DNA of 33,449 nt from Bacteroidales bacterium. GTDB taxonomy: Bacteria > Bacteroidota > Bacteroidia > Bacteroidales > UBA932. The translations under genes and the position numbers were made by a program. The notes under the pieces are model-generated. The model worked only from the letters and a program-made list of their open reading frames with translations, was not told where the DNA came from and ran no database searches. Position 1 is the first letter of the stretch, and each line of letters begins with the position of its first letter. The stretch is taken from positions 1 to 33,449 of the forward strand of contig JAKSKP010000015.1 in NCBI GenBank assembly GCA_024401635.1, given 5' to 3'. Shown one piece after another: positions 1 through 8,387 of the stretch.

Positions 1-1
1 T

Positions 2-37
2 CGGGAGCAAAAATGGCTTCTGGCGCTCCCGGAAACG
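2..37. repeat. Partial copy of a dispersed repeat, left edge
   Basis: Bases 2-8 (CGGGAGC) and 25-31 (GCTCCCG) form a perfect 7-bp stem with a 16-base loop. The same framework recurs at 33414-33449: CGGGAGCAAAAA, nine unrelated bases, GCG, two bases, CCCGGAA, with identical spacing (24 of 36 positions match by eye). The element probably extends left of the window. No coding frame is convincing here. It could be the end of a repeated non-coding RNA; the class is not recognised. Confidence 0.5.
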
Positions 38-96
38 GCTTTCGAGGCCCCGACGACTCAGGGAAGTTGACCGATTAAAATACTCAAAAGCAATCT

Positions 97-135
97 CCGC
101 GCGCCCCTCAAAAAAGGGTTGCGCGGTTGTTTGTT
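97..135 (+). terminator. Rho-independent terminator (plus strand)
   Basis: CCGCGC (97-102) pairs with GCGCGG (121-126), and CCC (104-106) with GGG (116-118), around an A-rich loop. A T-rich tail (TTGTTTGTT) follows. It would end a plus-strand transcript entering from the left, perhaps one carrying the hairpin repeat at 2-37. It lies upstream of the MATE promoter and so insulates it. Confidence 0.65.
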
Positions 136-149
136 GCGCAGAACTCGTC

Positions 150-181
150 TTTGCATTGTGATGTTTTTTGAGGTATCTTTG
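150..181 (+). promoter_or_regulatory. Promoter of the MATE-esterase operon
   Basis: TTTG at 150-153, then 20 bases, then TATCTTTG at 174-181. This is a full match to the Bacteroidetes primary sigma consensus. Transcription should start near 187, leaving a leader of about 24 bases. Confidence 0.8.
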
Positions 182-210
182 CAATATAAAAGCAATATGT
201 TTGCTGAGCG

Positions 211-1599
211 ATGAGGGATAACAGGGATGCGATAGATTTTGCTAACGAGCCTGTCGGACATATCTTCCGGCAGCTTCTTGTGCCGACCGTCATCGGCATG
301 CTTTCCATCGTCATCCTGAATCTCACCGACGGAGCCTTCGTCGGCCACGGTACAGGTGCCGGCGGCCTTGCCGCCATCAATATCGCCGCCCCTATCTTCA
401 ATATCCTGAGTGGTATAGGCATTATGTTCGGTATCGGCTCGTCCATTGTGGTCAGCATCCATCTTTCCCGCGGAGAGACGAAGGCTGCCAACATCAACGT
501 TACCCAGGCTTTCATAGGCTGTCTGGGTATTACGGTCCTGTGCTGCGTGCTTATGCTCGGCAACCTTGCAGGCACGTGCCGTATCTTCGGCAGCAGCGAG
601 ACCCTGGTGCCCCTCGCTTCGGGATATCTCAAATGGATATCCATCGGCTCGCCGCTTATGATCCTGCATATGATGGGGACTTTCCTCATCCGCCTCGACG
701 GCAGTCCCAAGTACGCGATGGCTACGTCGATTGTCGGAACCGTACTTAACATTTTCCTTGACTGGCTGTTCATTTTCCCTCTCGGCTGGGGACTGGAGGG
801 CGCGGCAAAGGCGACGGCAATCAGTTTCGGCGTTGCCGGCCTGATGGTGGCCTGGTACTTCGTGTTCAAGTCCGGGACCCTCAAGCTCTACCGCCTCAAA
901 CCCACGGTCAAGTCCCTCAGGCTGACGCTCCGCAACCTCGGTTACCAGATGAAGATGGGCTTTTCCGCCATGCTGGGGGAGATAGCGGTATGCGGAGCCG
1001 TGATAGCTGGAAACTATATCTTTGCACATTACCTCGGCGATGCCGGCGTTGCAGCCTACAGCGTCGCCTGCTACTGTTTCCCTGTCATCTTCATGACGGC
1101 CAACGCCATTGTCGAGTCCGCGCAGCCCATAGTCAGTTTTGCCTATGGCGTGAACAACGTTGCACGTCTGGGAGAATCGCGCAGGCTGATGATGCGCTGG
1201 GCCGTCGGTGCCGGGCTGGTTTGCGGGGCGCTTATGATTGTCTGCGCACCGCTTGTCACTGTTCTCTTCCTTGACAGGGCCGAAGTAGCCTACTCGATAT
1301 GCGTCAAGGGATTGCCGTATTTCGGAACCGGCGTGCTGTTCATTACATTGAATGTCGTCATCGTCGGTTACCTCCAGAGTGTCGAGCAGTCGTTGAAAGC
1401 GGCGTTGTTCACGCTCCTTCGCGGCTATATCCTTGTAATCCCTTCATTCATCCTGATGCCGAAACTTCTCGGCGAGGTCGGAATCTGGCTTGCCATCCCG
1501 CTTGCCGAACTGCTGACCTTCATCATAATTGTTTTTACAGGAAGAATTCACTACATTTGCAAGGGCCACATAAAAACAGGTCCCGGATATACATTATGA
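211..1599 (+). CDS. MATE family multidrug/Na+ efflux transporter
   Basis: A 462-residue polytopic inner-membrane protein made of two related six-helix halves. It has the length and hydrophobic pattern of the MATE (multidrug and toxic compound extrusion) family, which exports organic cations and drugs using a Na+ or H+ gradient. The substrate cannot be told from sequence. The start at 211 fits the promoter at 150-181. A five-codon reading frame (197-214, MFAER) precedes it, and its stop overlaps this ATG as ATGA, which would allow translational coupling; this may be chance. The stop overlaps the next gene's ATG at 1596-1599, so the two are co-translated. Confidence 0.93.
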   Translation: MRDNRDAIDFANEPVGHIFRQLLVPTVIGMLSIVILNLTDGAFVGHGTGAGGLAAINIAAPIFNILSGIGIMFGIGSSIVVSIHLSRGETKAANINVTQAFIGCLGITVLCCVLMLGNLAGTCRIFGSSETLVPLASGYLKWISIGSPLMILHMMGTFLIRLDGSPKYAMATSIVGTVLNIFLDWLFIFPLGWGLEGAAKATAISFGVAGLMVAWYFVFKSGTLKLYRLKPTVKSLRLTLRNLGYQMKMGFSAMLGEIAVCGAVIAGNYIFAHYLGDAGVAAYSVACYCFPVIFMTANAIVESAQPIVSFAYGVNNVARLGESRRLMMRWAVGAGLVCGALMIVCAPLVTVLFLDRAEVAYSICVKGLPYFGTGVLFITLNVVIVGYLQSVEQSLKAALFTLLRGYILVIPSFILMPKLLGEVGIWLAIPLAELLTFIIIVFTGRIHYICKGHIKTGPGYTL

Positions 1600-2759
1600 A
1601 AAAGTCATTATCAGTCATTGCGATGCTGGCGGCGGTCGTCACCGGTGTCGTTTCCCTTGAGGGGAGGGCGGAGGCGCAGGAATTGTCCAACTTCAATTTT
1701 TCGGGGGCAAGGAAGATAGTTTCTCCCGAAATCAATTCGGACAAGACCACCTTCCGTCTGCAGGCCAATTATGCCACGATAGTCAATCTGGTGGGCGCCT
1801 GGATGGACAACCCCTGGGGCCCCGGTGTTCCTATGACCAAGGGGAATGACGGAGTGTGGGAACTGACGATTGACACACCTTCTCCGGAGATTTATTTCTA
1901 CAGTTTCATCGTTGACGGCGTAGTGATGGGCGATCCCCTGAACGTGATGGTCCAGCGTGACGGCACCCGTTATCTCAGCATGCTGATTGTCCCCGGCGAA
2001 CGTACAGAGAACTATTATGAGGCGAAACGGCACGGCACAGTATCGTACCGCTGGTACAACAGCCCTATTCTGGGCATTGACAGGCGTCTGACGGTTTACA
2101 CCCCGTACGGCTACGAGGACAGTGCCAACAGGAACAGGAAATATCCCGTCCTTTATCTCCTTCACGGGGCGGGCGGCGACGAAGAGGCCTGGACTTCAAT
2201 GGGTCGTGCGGCGCAGATTCTCGACAACCTTATCGAAAAGGGCCAGGCCGTTCCAATGATAGTCGTTATGCCCAACGGCAATCCCGGTCAGATGGCTGCA
2301 AAGACATTGGGACTGCCTGAGAGCGAACTGGACTGGAGAGTGCTGGAAAACCGTACCCGATATGTCAGTAGCCTGTGCGAGGAGATCGTCCCCTTCATCG
2401 AGAAGAATTACCGCGTGGCGGCGAAACCTTCTTCAAGAGCGATAGCAGGTCTGTCTATGGGAGGAGGACACACGATTGCCGCGTCCCTGATGTATCCCGA
2501 GATGTTCGACTACATATGCCCTCTGTCAGCGGCCGGCGAAGCGACGCCTGAACAGGTTGCCGCACTGAAGAAAGCCGGCGTGAAACTGTATTTCCTGGCC
2601 TGCGGCACCACGGACTTCCTTTACGACACATCCGTGAAACTCGATGCCGTTCTTACAGAGCAGGGCCTCGACCACGTCTTCTACAAGAGCGACGGCGGCC
2701 ACGTATGGAGCAACTGGCGTCTGTACTTGAACACCTTCGCCCCTATGCTGTTCAAATAA
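1596..2759 (+). CDS. Exported CE1-like esterase with N-terminal CBM48/E-set domain
   Basis: A 387-residue secreted protein. Residues 1-27 are a signal peptide. A beta-sandwich of the CBM48/E-set type follows (about 45-130), and then an alpha/beta-hydrolase of the esterase D/feruloyl esterase (CE1) type. The nucleophile elbow GLSMGG places the catalytic serine at 287, and the HVW near the end supplies histidine 369. Relatives in Bacteroidales deacylate plant xylan (feruloyl or acetyl groups) or resemble enterochelin esterase. With no xylanase nearby the substrate stays open. The frame is open farther upstream, but the ATG at 1596 is chosen because it begins the signal peptide and overlaps the MATE stop (ATGA). 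Confidence 0.88.
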   Translation: MKKSLSVIAMLAAVVTGVVSLEGRAEAQELSNFNFSGARKIVSPEINSDKTTFRLQANYATIVNLVGAWMDNPWGPGVPMTKGNDGVWELTIDTPSPEIYFYSFIVDGVVMGDPLNVMVQRDGTRYLSMLIVPGERTENYYEAKRHGTVSYRWYNSPILGIDRRLTVYTPYGYEDSANRNRKYPVLYLLHGAGGDEEAWTSMGRAAQILDNLIEKGQAVPMIVVMPNGNPGQMAAKTLGLPESELDWRVLENRTRYVSSLCEEIVPFIEKNYRVAAKPSSRAIAGLSMGGGHTIAASLMYPEMFDYICPLSAAGEATPEQVAALKKAGVKLYFLACGTTDFLYDTSVKLDAVLTEQGLDHVFYKSDGGHVWSNWRLYLNTFAPMLFK

Positions 2760-2791
2760 ATCTTCGAGACGTATTGATAGGCTCAATAGCA

Positions 2792-2850
2792 GATATTGAA
2801 AAATAGTTTGATTTTCAATATCAAACTTGAGCCTCGCCGTTATACCTTTG
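2792..2850 (+). promoter_or_regulatory. Promoter and overlapping inverted repeats upstream of the desulfoferrodoxin gene
   Basis: A -7 element TACCTTTG lies at 2843-2850, 26 bases before the ATG. No TTTG sits at the normal -33 distance. Instead there are two overlapping perfect inverted repeats. GATATTGAAAA (2792-2802) pairs with TTTTCAATATC (2812-2822), and GTTTGAT (2806-2812) pairs with ATCAAAC (2820-2826). The right-hand arms share bases, so only one hairpin or one dimer site could be used at a time. A weak -33 box plus palindromes suggests control by a DNA-binding regulator. The first repeat could also act as a terminator for the esterase transcript. Confidence 0.6.
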
Positions 2851-2876
2851 CATCGTAAAAAAAAACTACAAAGGTT

Positions 2877-3359
2877 ATGGCAACAAAATTCTATCTCTGC
2901 ACAAAGTGCGGAAATGTCGTTATCAAATTCATCGACAGCGGTGTCGGTGTTGACTGCTGCGGTCAGAAAATGCAGGAACTCATCCCTTACACGAACGACA
3001 CTGCGATGGAGAAGCATCTCCCCGTGGTCGAATGTTGCAAGGATGGCACTGTCAAGGTCAAGGTCGGTTCACAGCCGCACCCAATGACTCCCGAACATCA
3101 CATTTCCTTCATCTTTCTGGAGACGGAAAATGGCGGGCAAGTCAGGTATCTCACGCCAGAAGATGCGCCCGAGGCCGTTTTCCACATTTGCAAGGACAAG
3201 GAAAAAGTCGTTGCAGTCTACGAATACTGCAATATTCACGGGCTCTGGAAGACCGTAGTTCCCGATGCCTGTGAGAACAGACCGGACGAGAAGAAAGGCT
3301 GCTGCAAAAAGTTCTGCGGCTACTCGAAGAAGCGTTCTGAAACCGGGAAGGTGAAATAG
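2877..3359 (+). CDS. dfx: Desulfoferrodoxin (superoxide reductase, two-iron type)
   Basis: A cytoplasmic superoxide reductase that reduces superoxide to peroxide without making oxygen, a usual defence in strict anaerobes. Residues 1-35 form the desulforedoxin-like domain, with an Fe(Cys)4 site from Cys8, Cys11, Cys27 and Cys28. The catalytic domain carries Glu45-Lys46-His47 and the HPMTPEHH segment (His68, His74), then Cys118 and His121, completing the Fe(His)4Cys centre. At 160 residues it is about 30 longer than usual; the extra C-terminus is lysine- and cysteine-rich (GCCKKFC). The last 40 bases overlap the convergent dipeptidase gene. Confidence 0.95.
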   Translation: MATKFYLCTKCGNVVIKFIDSGVGVDCCGQKMQELIPYTNDTAMEKHLPVVECCKDGTVKVKVGSQPHPMTPEHHISFIFLETENGGQVRYLTPEDAPEAVFHICKDKEKVVAVYEYCNIHGLWKTVVPDACENRPDEKKGCCKKFCGYSKKRSETGKVK

Positions 3360-4078
3360 GTGTCAGGGAACGGTTCGTCATCCAGGGTGAAATGCCACCA
3401 TTCACATTCATAGGGAAGAAAGCCGTGGCGGAGCATGGCCTCCCTGAGCAGCATACGGTTGCGGTATTGCTCCTCATTGATGGGACTGCACGCTCCGGCT
3501 TCCTCTCCCGGCAGAAGGTCGGGATGGGAAACAAGCCCGAAATAGTCGAAGGTTCCGCCCATATCGAGATCTTTCTGGCTGGACTTGTCGAACAGCGTGA
3601 GGTCCACGGTGGAGCCGCGTGTATGACTGGACTGCCTGGCTACATACTGCTGGGGTACAAGCACCGTTTTGTCGAGTTCCGGATAGAAATATTCCCTGGT
3701 CCTGACATCCAGGGTGTCGAGCGCCCATTCCATAAAGAAATCGACGGCACACTGGGGACGATAAGCATCGAAAATCTTGATTGTCAAGCCCTTCTCGCGC
3801 AGTTCGTCGGCCACGGCCTTGAGGCTGTCGCAGGAACTGCGCGTCATTATCGCCACCGGCTGCTCATAGCCTGGAATCCTCTCGCCTATGAAATTGAAAG
3901 CGCAGTGATAGCGTATGTCCAGCATGGCATCCGGTATGACATCGCTGACCAGGACGAAGTGTTCGGGGATGTCCTTTTCGCAAAGCTTGCAGGATTCGTC
4001 GCAGCTTATCGCCCTGCCTGTGCATCCCGACAGAAGGCAGAGTGCCAGAAGCAGGCAGCTTGCATGTATGGTTTTCAT
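3320..4078 (-). CDS. VanX/DdpX-like D-alanyl-D-alanine dipeptidase lipoprotein
   Basis: A 252-residue M15D-family zinc dipeptidase expected to split D-Ala-D-Ala and so take part in cell-wall turnover or use of wall peptides. The signal sequence ends in a lipobox with Cys19, so the enzyme is membrane-anchored on the outer side of the inner membrane or beyond. Catalytic features: Arg107 in DAYRPQ, zinc ligands His152 and Asp159 in SSHTRGSTVD, Glu226 and the final zinc ligand His229 in EWWHF. Its ATG overlaps the serine dehydratase stop (ATGA), so it is the second gene of a two-gene operon. There are no vanA or vanH homologues nearby, so a resistance role is unlikely. Confidence 0.9.
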   Translation of the reverse strand: MKTIHASCLLLALCLLSGCTGRAISCDESCKLCEKDIPEHFVLVSDVIPDAMLDIRYHCAFNFIGERIPGYEQPVAIMTRSSCDSLKAVADELREKGLTIKIFDAYRPQCAVDFFMEWALDTLDVRTREYFYPELDKTVLVPQQYVARQSSHTRGSTVDLTLFDKSSQKDLDMGGTFDYFGLVSHPDLLPGEEAGACSPINEEQYRNRMLLREAMLRHGFLPYECEWWHFTLDDEPFPDTYFTFPVSERFFE

Positions 4079-5304
4079 TCCTGTGAGTCGAACATTGACT
4101 TTTCGTATTCCTGTGTGGCAAGGCCTCCGGCAGCCGTTTCCTTGTAAAGGCTGGGGAGATCCTTTCCCGTGTGTTTCATCACGTCGATCACCTTGTCGAA
4201 TGAAACAATGTGATGTCCGTCGCTGAGAAGGGCGTAGAGGCTGACGTCAAGGGCTCTGAGCGCGGCCATGGGGTTCCTCTCTATGCAGGGAATCTGGACC
4301 AGTCCGCAAACCGGGTCGCAGGTCAGTCCGAGGTTGTGTTCCATTGCCATTTCGGCAGCTGTCTCTATCTGGGAAACGGTGCCTCCGAAGAGCTGGTTCA
4401 CCGCTACGGCGGCCATCACGCAGGCGCTGCCCACCTCTCCCTGACAGCCTACTTCGGCCCCTGAGATCGAGGCGTTGGTCTTGATTATGTTGCCGAACAG
4501 GCCGGCAGTGGCCAGGGCTTTCAGTATGTCCTTGTCGGAGAATCCGTGAGCCATCTTCAGATGGTAGAGCACGCTGGGAAGAATGCCGCAGGAGCCGCAG
4601 GTGGGTGCGGTGACCACCGTGCCTCCGCGGGCGTTCATCTCGATGACGGCCAGCGAATATGCAGAAACGAGGGCACGGCTCTTGAGATTGGGTGTCAGAC
4701 CCTGGGCGCGTATATAATACTGTTTTGCCTTGCTTTTGAGCCTGAGGGGCCCCGGCAGCTTGCTGTCGTCTTCAAGCCCTTCCTTTATGCTGTTCTGCAT
4801 AGCCTCCCACACGGTGCCGAGATAGTCCCACAGGTCATCATCCTCGTGATACTGGACATATTCCCAGAAGGAAAAGCCTTCCTTCGCGAGTATTTCCTTT
4901 ATTTCCTCCAGGGAATTCCTGCGATATCTGGGTTCCTCTGCGGTCTTCCTTTCCGCTTCCTTGCCTTCGGAAAGGTAGCCGCCGCCTATGCTGTACACGG
5001 TCCATTCGCCGCTTTTCACGCCATTGGCGTCAAATGCCTCGAACAGCATTCCGTTGGTGTGGAATTCGGGTACGATGTCGGATCTCCAGATGATTTTGAC
5101 TTCCTTGCCCGGCAGACCCCTCATTATGGCTTTGTCCGTCATATGACCCCTGCCGGTTGCCGCCAGACTGCCATACAGCGTGACCTGAACGGATGCCGCA
5201 TCGGGATATTTTGAAAGAAAGATACCTGCAGCCTTGTTGGGGCCCATAGTGTGGCTGCTGGAAGGACCCAGACCGATTTTGTAGATTTCCTTTATGCTGT
5301 CCAT
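4075..5304 (-). CDS. sdaA: L-serine dehydratase (L-serine ammonia-lyase), iron-sulfur, single chain
   Basis: This 409-residue enzyme turns L-serine into pyruvate and ammonia in the cytoplasm. The beta domain is N-terminal (GPSSSHTMGP near residues 13-22) and the alpha catalytic domain C-terminal, fused in one chain as in E. coli SdaA. Candidate [4Fe-4S] ligands are among Cys236, Cys239, Cys287, Cys329 and Cys333 (in CGSCG, CQGE and CDPVCG). It starts at the ATG at 5304; a poor -7-like TATATTAG lies at 5337-5330. It is transcribed with the downstream dipeptidase and divergently from the lipoprotein gene at 5407. Confidence 0.93.
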   Translation of the reverse strand: MDSIKEIYKIGLGPSSSHTMGPNKAAGIFLSKYPDAASVQVTLYGSLAATGRGHMTDKAIMRGLPGKEVKIIWRSDIVPEFHTNGMLFEAFDANGVKSGEWTVYSIGGGYLSEGKEAERKTAEEPRYRRNSLEEIKEILAKEGFSFWEYVQYHEDDDLWDYLGTVWEAMQNSIKEGLEDDSKLPGPLRLKSKAKQYYIRAQGLTPNLKSRALVSAYSLAVIEMNARGGTVVTAPTCGSCGILPSVLYHLKMAHGFSDKDILKALATAGLFGNIIKTNASISGAEVGCQGEVGSACVMAAVAVNQLFGGTVSQIETAAEMAMEHNLGLTCDPVCGLVQIPCIERNPMAALRALDVSLYALLSDGHHIVSFDKVIDVMKHTGKDLPSLYKETAAGGLATQEYEKSMFDSQE

Positions 5305-5370
5305 ATCAACGGTTTTTGATTTCTATCCGCTAATATAGGCAAAACTGACGGATATGTCGGCAAAATTTTG

Positions 5371-5378
5371 TACTTTTG
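5371..5378 (+). promoter_or_regulatory. -7 element TACTTTTG for the 5407 operon
   Basis: TACTTTTG fits TAnnTTTG and lies 28 bases before the ATG at 5407. No clear -33 box is visible. A heptamer GGCAAAA is repeated at 5338-5344 and 5359-5365, 21 bases apart, between the two divergent genes. Confidence 0.6.
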
Positions 5379-5406
5379 CAGATATGGCCAATTTAACTGT
5401 ACGCAT

Positions 5407-6060
5407 ATGAAAAAGTTCCTGTTTATAGCATTGACGATGATGCTCACGGCCGCTTCATGCAGCCCTGTAAGAATCGTTATGAACTCCAAGGGCGCCGACG
5501 GCGTGAGGACTGTGCTGACTTCCGACAAGCATCTCTTCGGCAACATCGACATTGCTCTCGGAGCCAGGATAATCAATCCCAAGGATACAGTGCTTGCGAT
5601 ACTCATCACCAGCACCAAGGATTCCGACCACGGTATATTCGACAAGGACGACCAGTTGCTGATACGTCTTGCCGACGGCAGCGACATCGCCCTTACCAAT
5701 CTGTACGACAAGGAGTTCGACCGTCATACGACGACCGAGGTGGTCAACGAGCGGGTGAGCAATTACGGCTATGCCTATTCCTACGATTATTACGGAGGCA
5801 TTTACGTCACTCCAATGGAGATTTCGTCCTTCGTCCCCCGGTCATATACCAGGACGGAGTCCAACTCCTATGCCCTGTATCTGGTAAGCAAGAAACAGCT
5901 GCAGGATATCATTGCCAAGGGCGTTTCCAAGTTGAGGGTGGAGATAGAGGACGCCGAGCTGGATATGCCTTCCACCAATTCCGTGTCCGCCATCGTGACG
6001 GAACTCTATACCTGCCTCAGGGAAGGTATGACGAACTTCAAGAAGAGGACAGCTTTCTAG
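5407..6060 (+). CDS. Lipoprotein of unknown function
   Basis: A 217-residue protein with a signal sequence ending in a lipobox (TAASC, Cys18), so it is lipid-anchored in the envelope. The rest looks like a beta-rich domain: alternating hydrophobic stretches, a Tyr/Gly-rich segment near 119-132 (NYGYAYSYDYYGG) and a C-terminal helix. I do not recognise the family. The frame is open 13 codons farther upstream, but that would overlap the -7 promoter element, so the ATG at 5407 is used. It is followed after six bases by the membrane-anchored protein at 6067, probably in the same operon. Confidence 0.75.
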   Translation: MKKFLFIALTMMLTAASCSPVRIVMNSKGADGVRTVLTSDKHLFGNIDIALGARIINPKDTVLAILITSTKDSDHGIFDKDDQLLIRLADGSDIALTNLYDKEFDRHTTTEVVNERVSNYGYAYSYDYYGGIYVTPMEISSFVPRSYTRTESNSYALYLVSKKQLQDIIAKGVSKLRVEIEDAELDMPSTNSVSAIVTELYTCLREGMTNFKKRTAF

Positions 6061-6066
6061 AAGGGA

Positions 6067-6711
6067 ATGAGCAAGCGCACCATAATAGTTCTGCTGTCCA
6101 TCATAGTCCTGCTCACGGCGCTGATTGCGGGTGGAGTGGCCTACCTTTATTCCGGCATAGGCGTGGAGGAATCGCGCGTGGCTGAGTTCGGGCCTGAGTT
6201 CGGACAGACGGATACCATCGCGTTGACCGTGGACCAGACGGAAAAGGCAGCCGTTCAGGCTGCAGCCCTGCCGGAACCGGTGGACACGGTGCTTTCTTCC
6301 ATAAAGGCGGTAGACATACCCAGTGGCCCGTTCAAGGTCAGGAACAGCGCGACCGGGAAAGACAATCTCATAAGGCAGAACAAGGACAATTCCATAGAGC
6401 TCGTGGATGAGAAGGGCAAGGTCCTCTGGAAAATGGCGCTTCCAGGCAAGCTGTGTGGAATGGTCGGCCAGGTTGACTATTACAACAACGGGAAGATACA
6501 ATATCTGATGGTGGCGCAGAATACCGTCCATCTTGTCGACCGTCTCGGACGCGAGGTCAGCGGCTTCCCGAGGCAGCTTCCCGAAAATGCCGTGGTGGGT
6601 CCAGACAAAGTAAGCGTGCGCGGCACCAACTACTGGCGTGTAGATACCGAAAAGAAAACCTATTACCTGAACCTTCGGAAGAACGAGATTCTTACCGAGC
6701 TACCTAAATAA
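6067..6711 (+). CDS. Membrane-anchored protein with propeller-like repeats, unknown function
   Basis: A 214-residue protein. Residues 5-29 form one transmembrane helix with the bulk predicted outside. A Thr/Ala-rich linker leads to two short repeats of the type 'I-x-L-V-D-x-x-G' (SIELVDEKGKVLW and TVHLVDRLGREVSGFP). These resemble blades seen near the C-terminus of some large Bacteroidetes envelope proteins (DUF3352-like), a comparison from memory that needs a profile search. It could be a shortened relative or an independent small protein. It sits between the lipoprotein and the acyl-CoA ligase with gaps of 6 and 2 bases, so all three are likely co-transcribed. Confidence 0.7.
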   Translation: MSKRTIIVLLSIIVLLTALIAGGVAYLYSGIGVEESRVAEFGPEFGQTDTIALTVDQTEKAAVQAAALPEPVDTVLSSIKAVDIPSGPFKVRNSATGKDNLIRQNKDNSIELVDEKGKVLWKMALPGKLCGMVGQVDYYNNGKIQYLMVAQNTVHLVDRLGREVSGFPRQLPENAVVGPDKVSVRGTNYWRVDTEKKTYYLNLRKNEILTELPK

Positions 6712-6713
6712 TT

Positions 6714-8387
6714 ATGCCCCAATGTCATAAATATCAGTCCCCTTCAAAGATGCTCCAGGCCAGCTTCCGTGAGAACTGGGACCGCTATGCCATCTCCAAC
6801 TACGGCGGTGACGTGTCGTACCGCTACAGGGATGTGTGCAGGGTTATCGCCTCGATGCATCTGGCGTTTGAAAAGGCAGGACTGAAGAAGGGGGACAAAG
6901 TTGCGATATGCGGAAAGAACCATGCGAACTGGATGCTGTCGTTCCTGTCTGTCTTCACCTACGGTGCAGTGCCGGTCCCGTTGCTGCACGAATTCAAAGC
7001 GGTCAACATACATCACCTGATCAACCATTCCGAGAGCCGTCTTCTCTTCGTGGACGAACAGATATGGGGGACTTTGGATATCAAGGAGATGCCTTCGCTC
7101 GAAGGGGTTGTCTGCATATCCACCCTTGATATATTAGTTTCCAGAAACCAGGCATTCGGTGAGGCCGTGGCCTGCCTTCCGGCACTTATGGACGAGCGCT
7201 ACCCGGGCGGCATCACGAAGGAGGACGTCGTCTACGATGAAGCGAATCCTGATGACCTTGCCATCATCAACTACACTTCCGGCACCTCAGGGTTCTCGAA
7301 GGGCGTGATGCTGTCATACCGCTCGATATGGAGCAACATGGACTTCGGCCTGTGCATATATACCGGTCTGGACAACAACAGCAAAACGCTTGCGATATTG
7401 CCCTGTGCGCATATGTACGGGCTGATGTTCGAGACCTTCTTCCAGCTGTGCCGTGGCGTCCACGTCCATTATCTGACACGCCTCCCCAGCCCCAACGTCA
7501 TACTCAAGGCGATGGGGGACATAAAGCCCAGACTCATACTTTTCGTGCCCCTTGTCATAGAGAAGGTCTACAAGAGTACGATACAACCCCAGTTGCAGAG
7601 GGGTATAATCGCAAAGCTCAGGAAGTACGTTCCATTTTTCGAATGCTTCCTGCTTGGCAGCATACGCCGCAAGCTGATTTCGGCGTTCGGGGGCGATTTC
7701 ACGGAAATAATCATAGGCGGCGCAGCCTTCAACAAGGAGGTGGAAGCCTTCTTCCGCAAGATGCGCTTTCCGTTCACCGTAGGTTACGGAATGACGGAGT
7801 GCGGCCCCATCATCTCGTACTGCTATTGGAAGGATGCCCGTCTTGGAGCGTCCGGTACGGCTGCTCCCAATATGGAGATACGCGTGGATAGCGACGACCC
7901 GGTGCATATACCCGGCGAGATACAGTGCAGGGGGGCCAACGTCTTCCTCGGATACTATAAGAACGAGGAGATGACGGCCCAGTCCTTCACTTCCGACGGC
8001 TGGTTCAGAACGGGCGATATGGGAGTCATCGACGAGGACGGCTACCTGTACATAAAGGGGCGCAGCAAATGTATGATACTCGGCTCCAGCGGGCAGAACA
8101 TATACCCGGAAGAACTCGAGGCGATGGTCAACAACCTGCCCTCCGTGGCTGATTCCCTCATCATAGGCAACAGCGGCGAAATCACCGCTCTGGTTTTCCC
8201 CAATTCCGCATATGCCGAAAAACGCGGTCTGGATGCGGACTCCCTGCGCAAGGAGATAGAAGCCGGCATTGCCGCAGTGAACAGGGATCTTCCCAACTAT
8301 TCGCAGATCAAGTCTCTGGAAATCCGTTCGGAAGATTTCGAGCGCACGCCCAAGAAGAGCATTAAACGTTATCTGTATCAGCGCTGA
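6714..8387 (+). CDS. AMP-dependent synthetase, long-chain acyl-CoA/acyl-ACP ligase type
   Basis: A 557-residue member of the ANL adenylating superfamily, most like fatty-acid-CoA ligases. It activates a carboxylate with ATP to an acyl-AMP and passes it to a thiol, normally CoA. The ATP loop YTSGTSGFSKG spans 187-197. The later motifs GYGMTECGP and DGWFRTGDMG are intact, and a C-terminal lysine for adenylation is available in TPKKSIKR. Several hydrophobic segments around residue 250 suggest membrane association. Fatty-acid specificity is inferred from family resemblance; an aryl or carrier-protein substrate is possible. Its stop overlaps the next ATG by one base. Confidence 0.88.
   Translation: MPQCHKYQSPSKMLQASFRENWDRYAISNYGGDVSYRYRDVCRVIASMHLAFEKAGLKKGDKVAICGKNHANWMLSFLSVFTYGAVPVPLLHEFKAVNIHHLINHSESRLLFVDEQIWGTLDIKEMPSLEGVVCISTLDILVSRNQAFGEAVACLPALMDERYPGGITKEDVVYDEANPDDLAIINYTSGTSGFSKGVMLSYRSIWSNMDFGLCIYTGLDNNSKTLAILPCAHMYGLMFETFFQLCRGVHVHYLTRLPSPNVILKAMGDIKPRLILFVPLVIEKVYKSTIQPQLQRGIIAKLRKYVPFFECFLLGSIRRKLISAFGGDFTEIIIGGAAFNKEVEAFFRKMRFPFTVGYGMTECGPIISYCYWKDARLGASGTAAPNMEIRVDSDDPVHIPGEIQCRGANVFLGYYKNEEMTAQSFTSDGWFRTGDMGVIDEDGYLYIKGRSKCMILGSSGQNIYPEELEAMVNNLPSVADSLIIGNSGEITALVFPNSAYAEKRGLDADSLRKEIEAGIAAVNRDLPNYSQIKSLEIRSEDFERTPKKSIKRYLYQR

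Noticed and set aside
58-1029. Long minus-strand frame opposite the MATE gene
   Set aside because: Composition is unlike a protein and it mirrors the MATE codon pattern; the plus-strand gene has the promoter and the family match.
3320-4078. VanX-like gene as vancomycin resistance
   Set aside because: No vanA, vanH or vanRS genes nearby; the pairing with serine dehydratase suggests nutrient or wall turnover.
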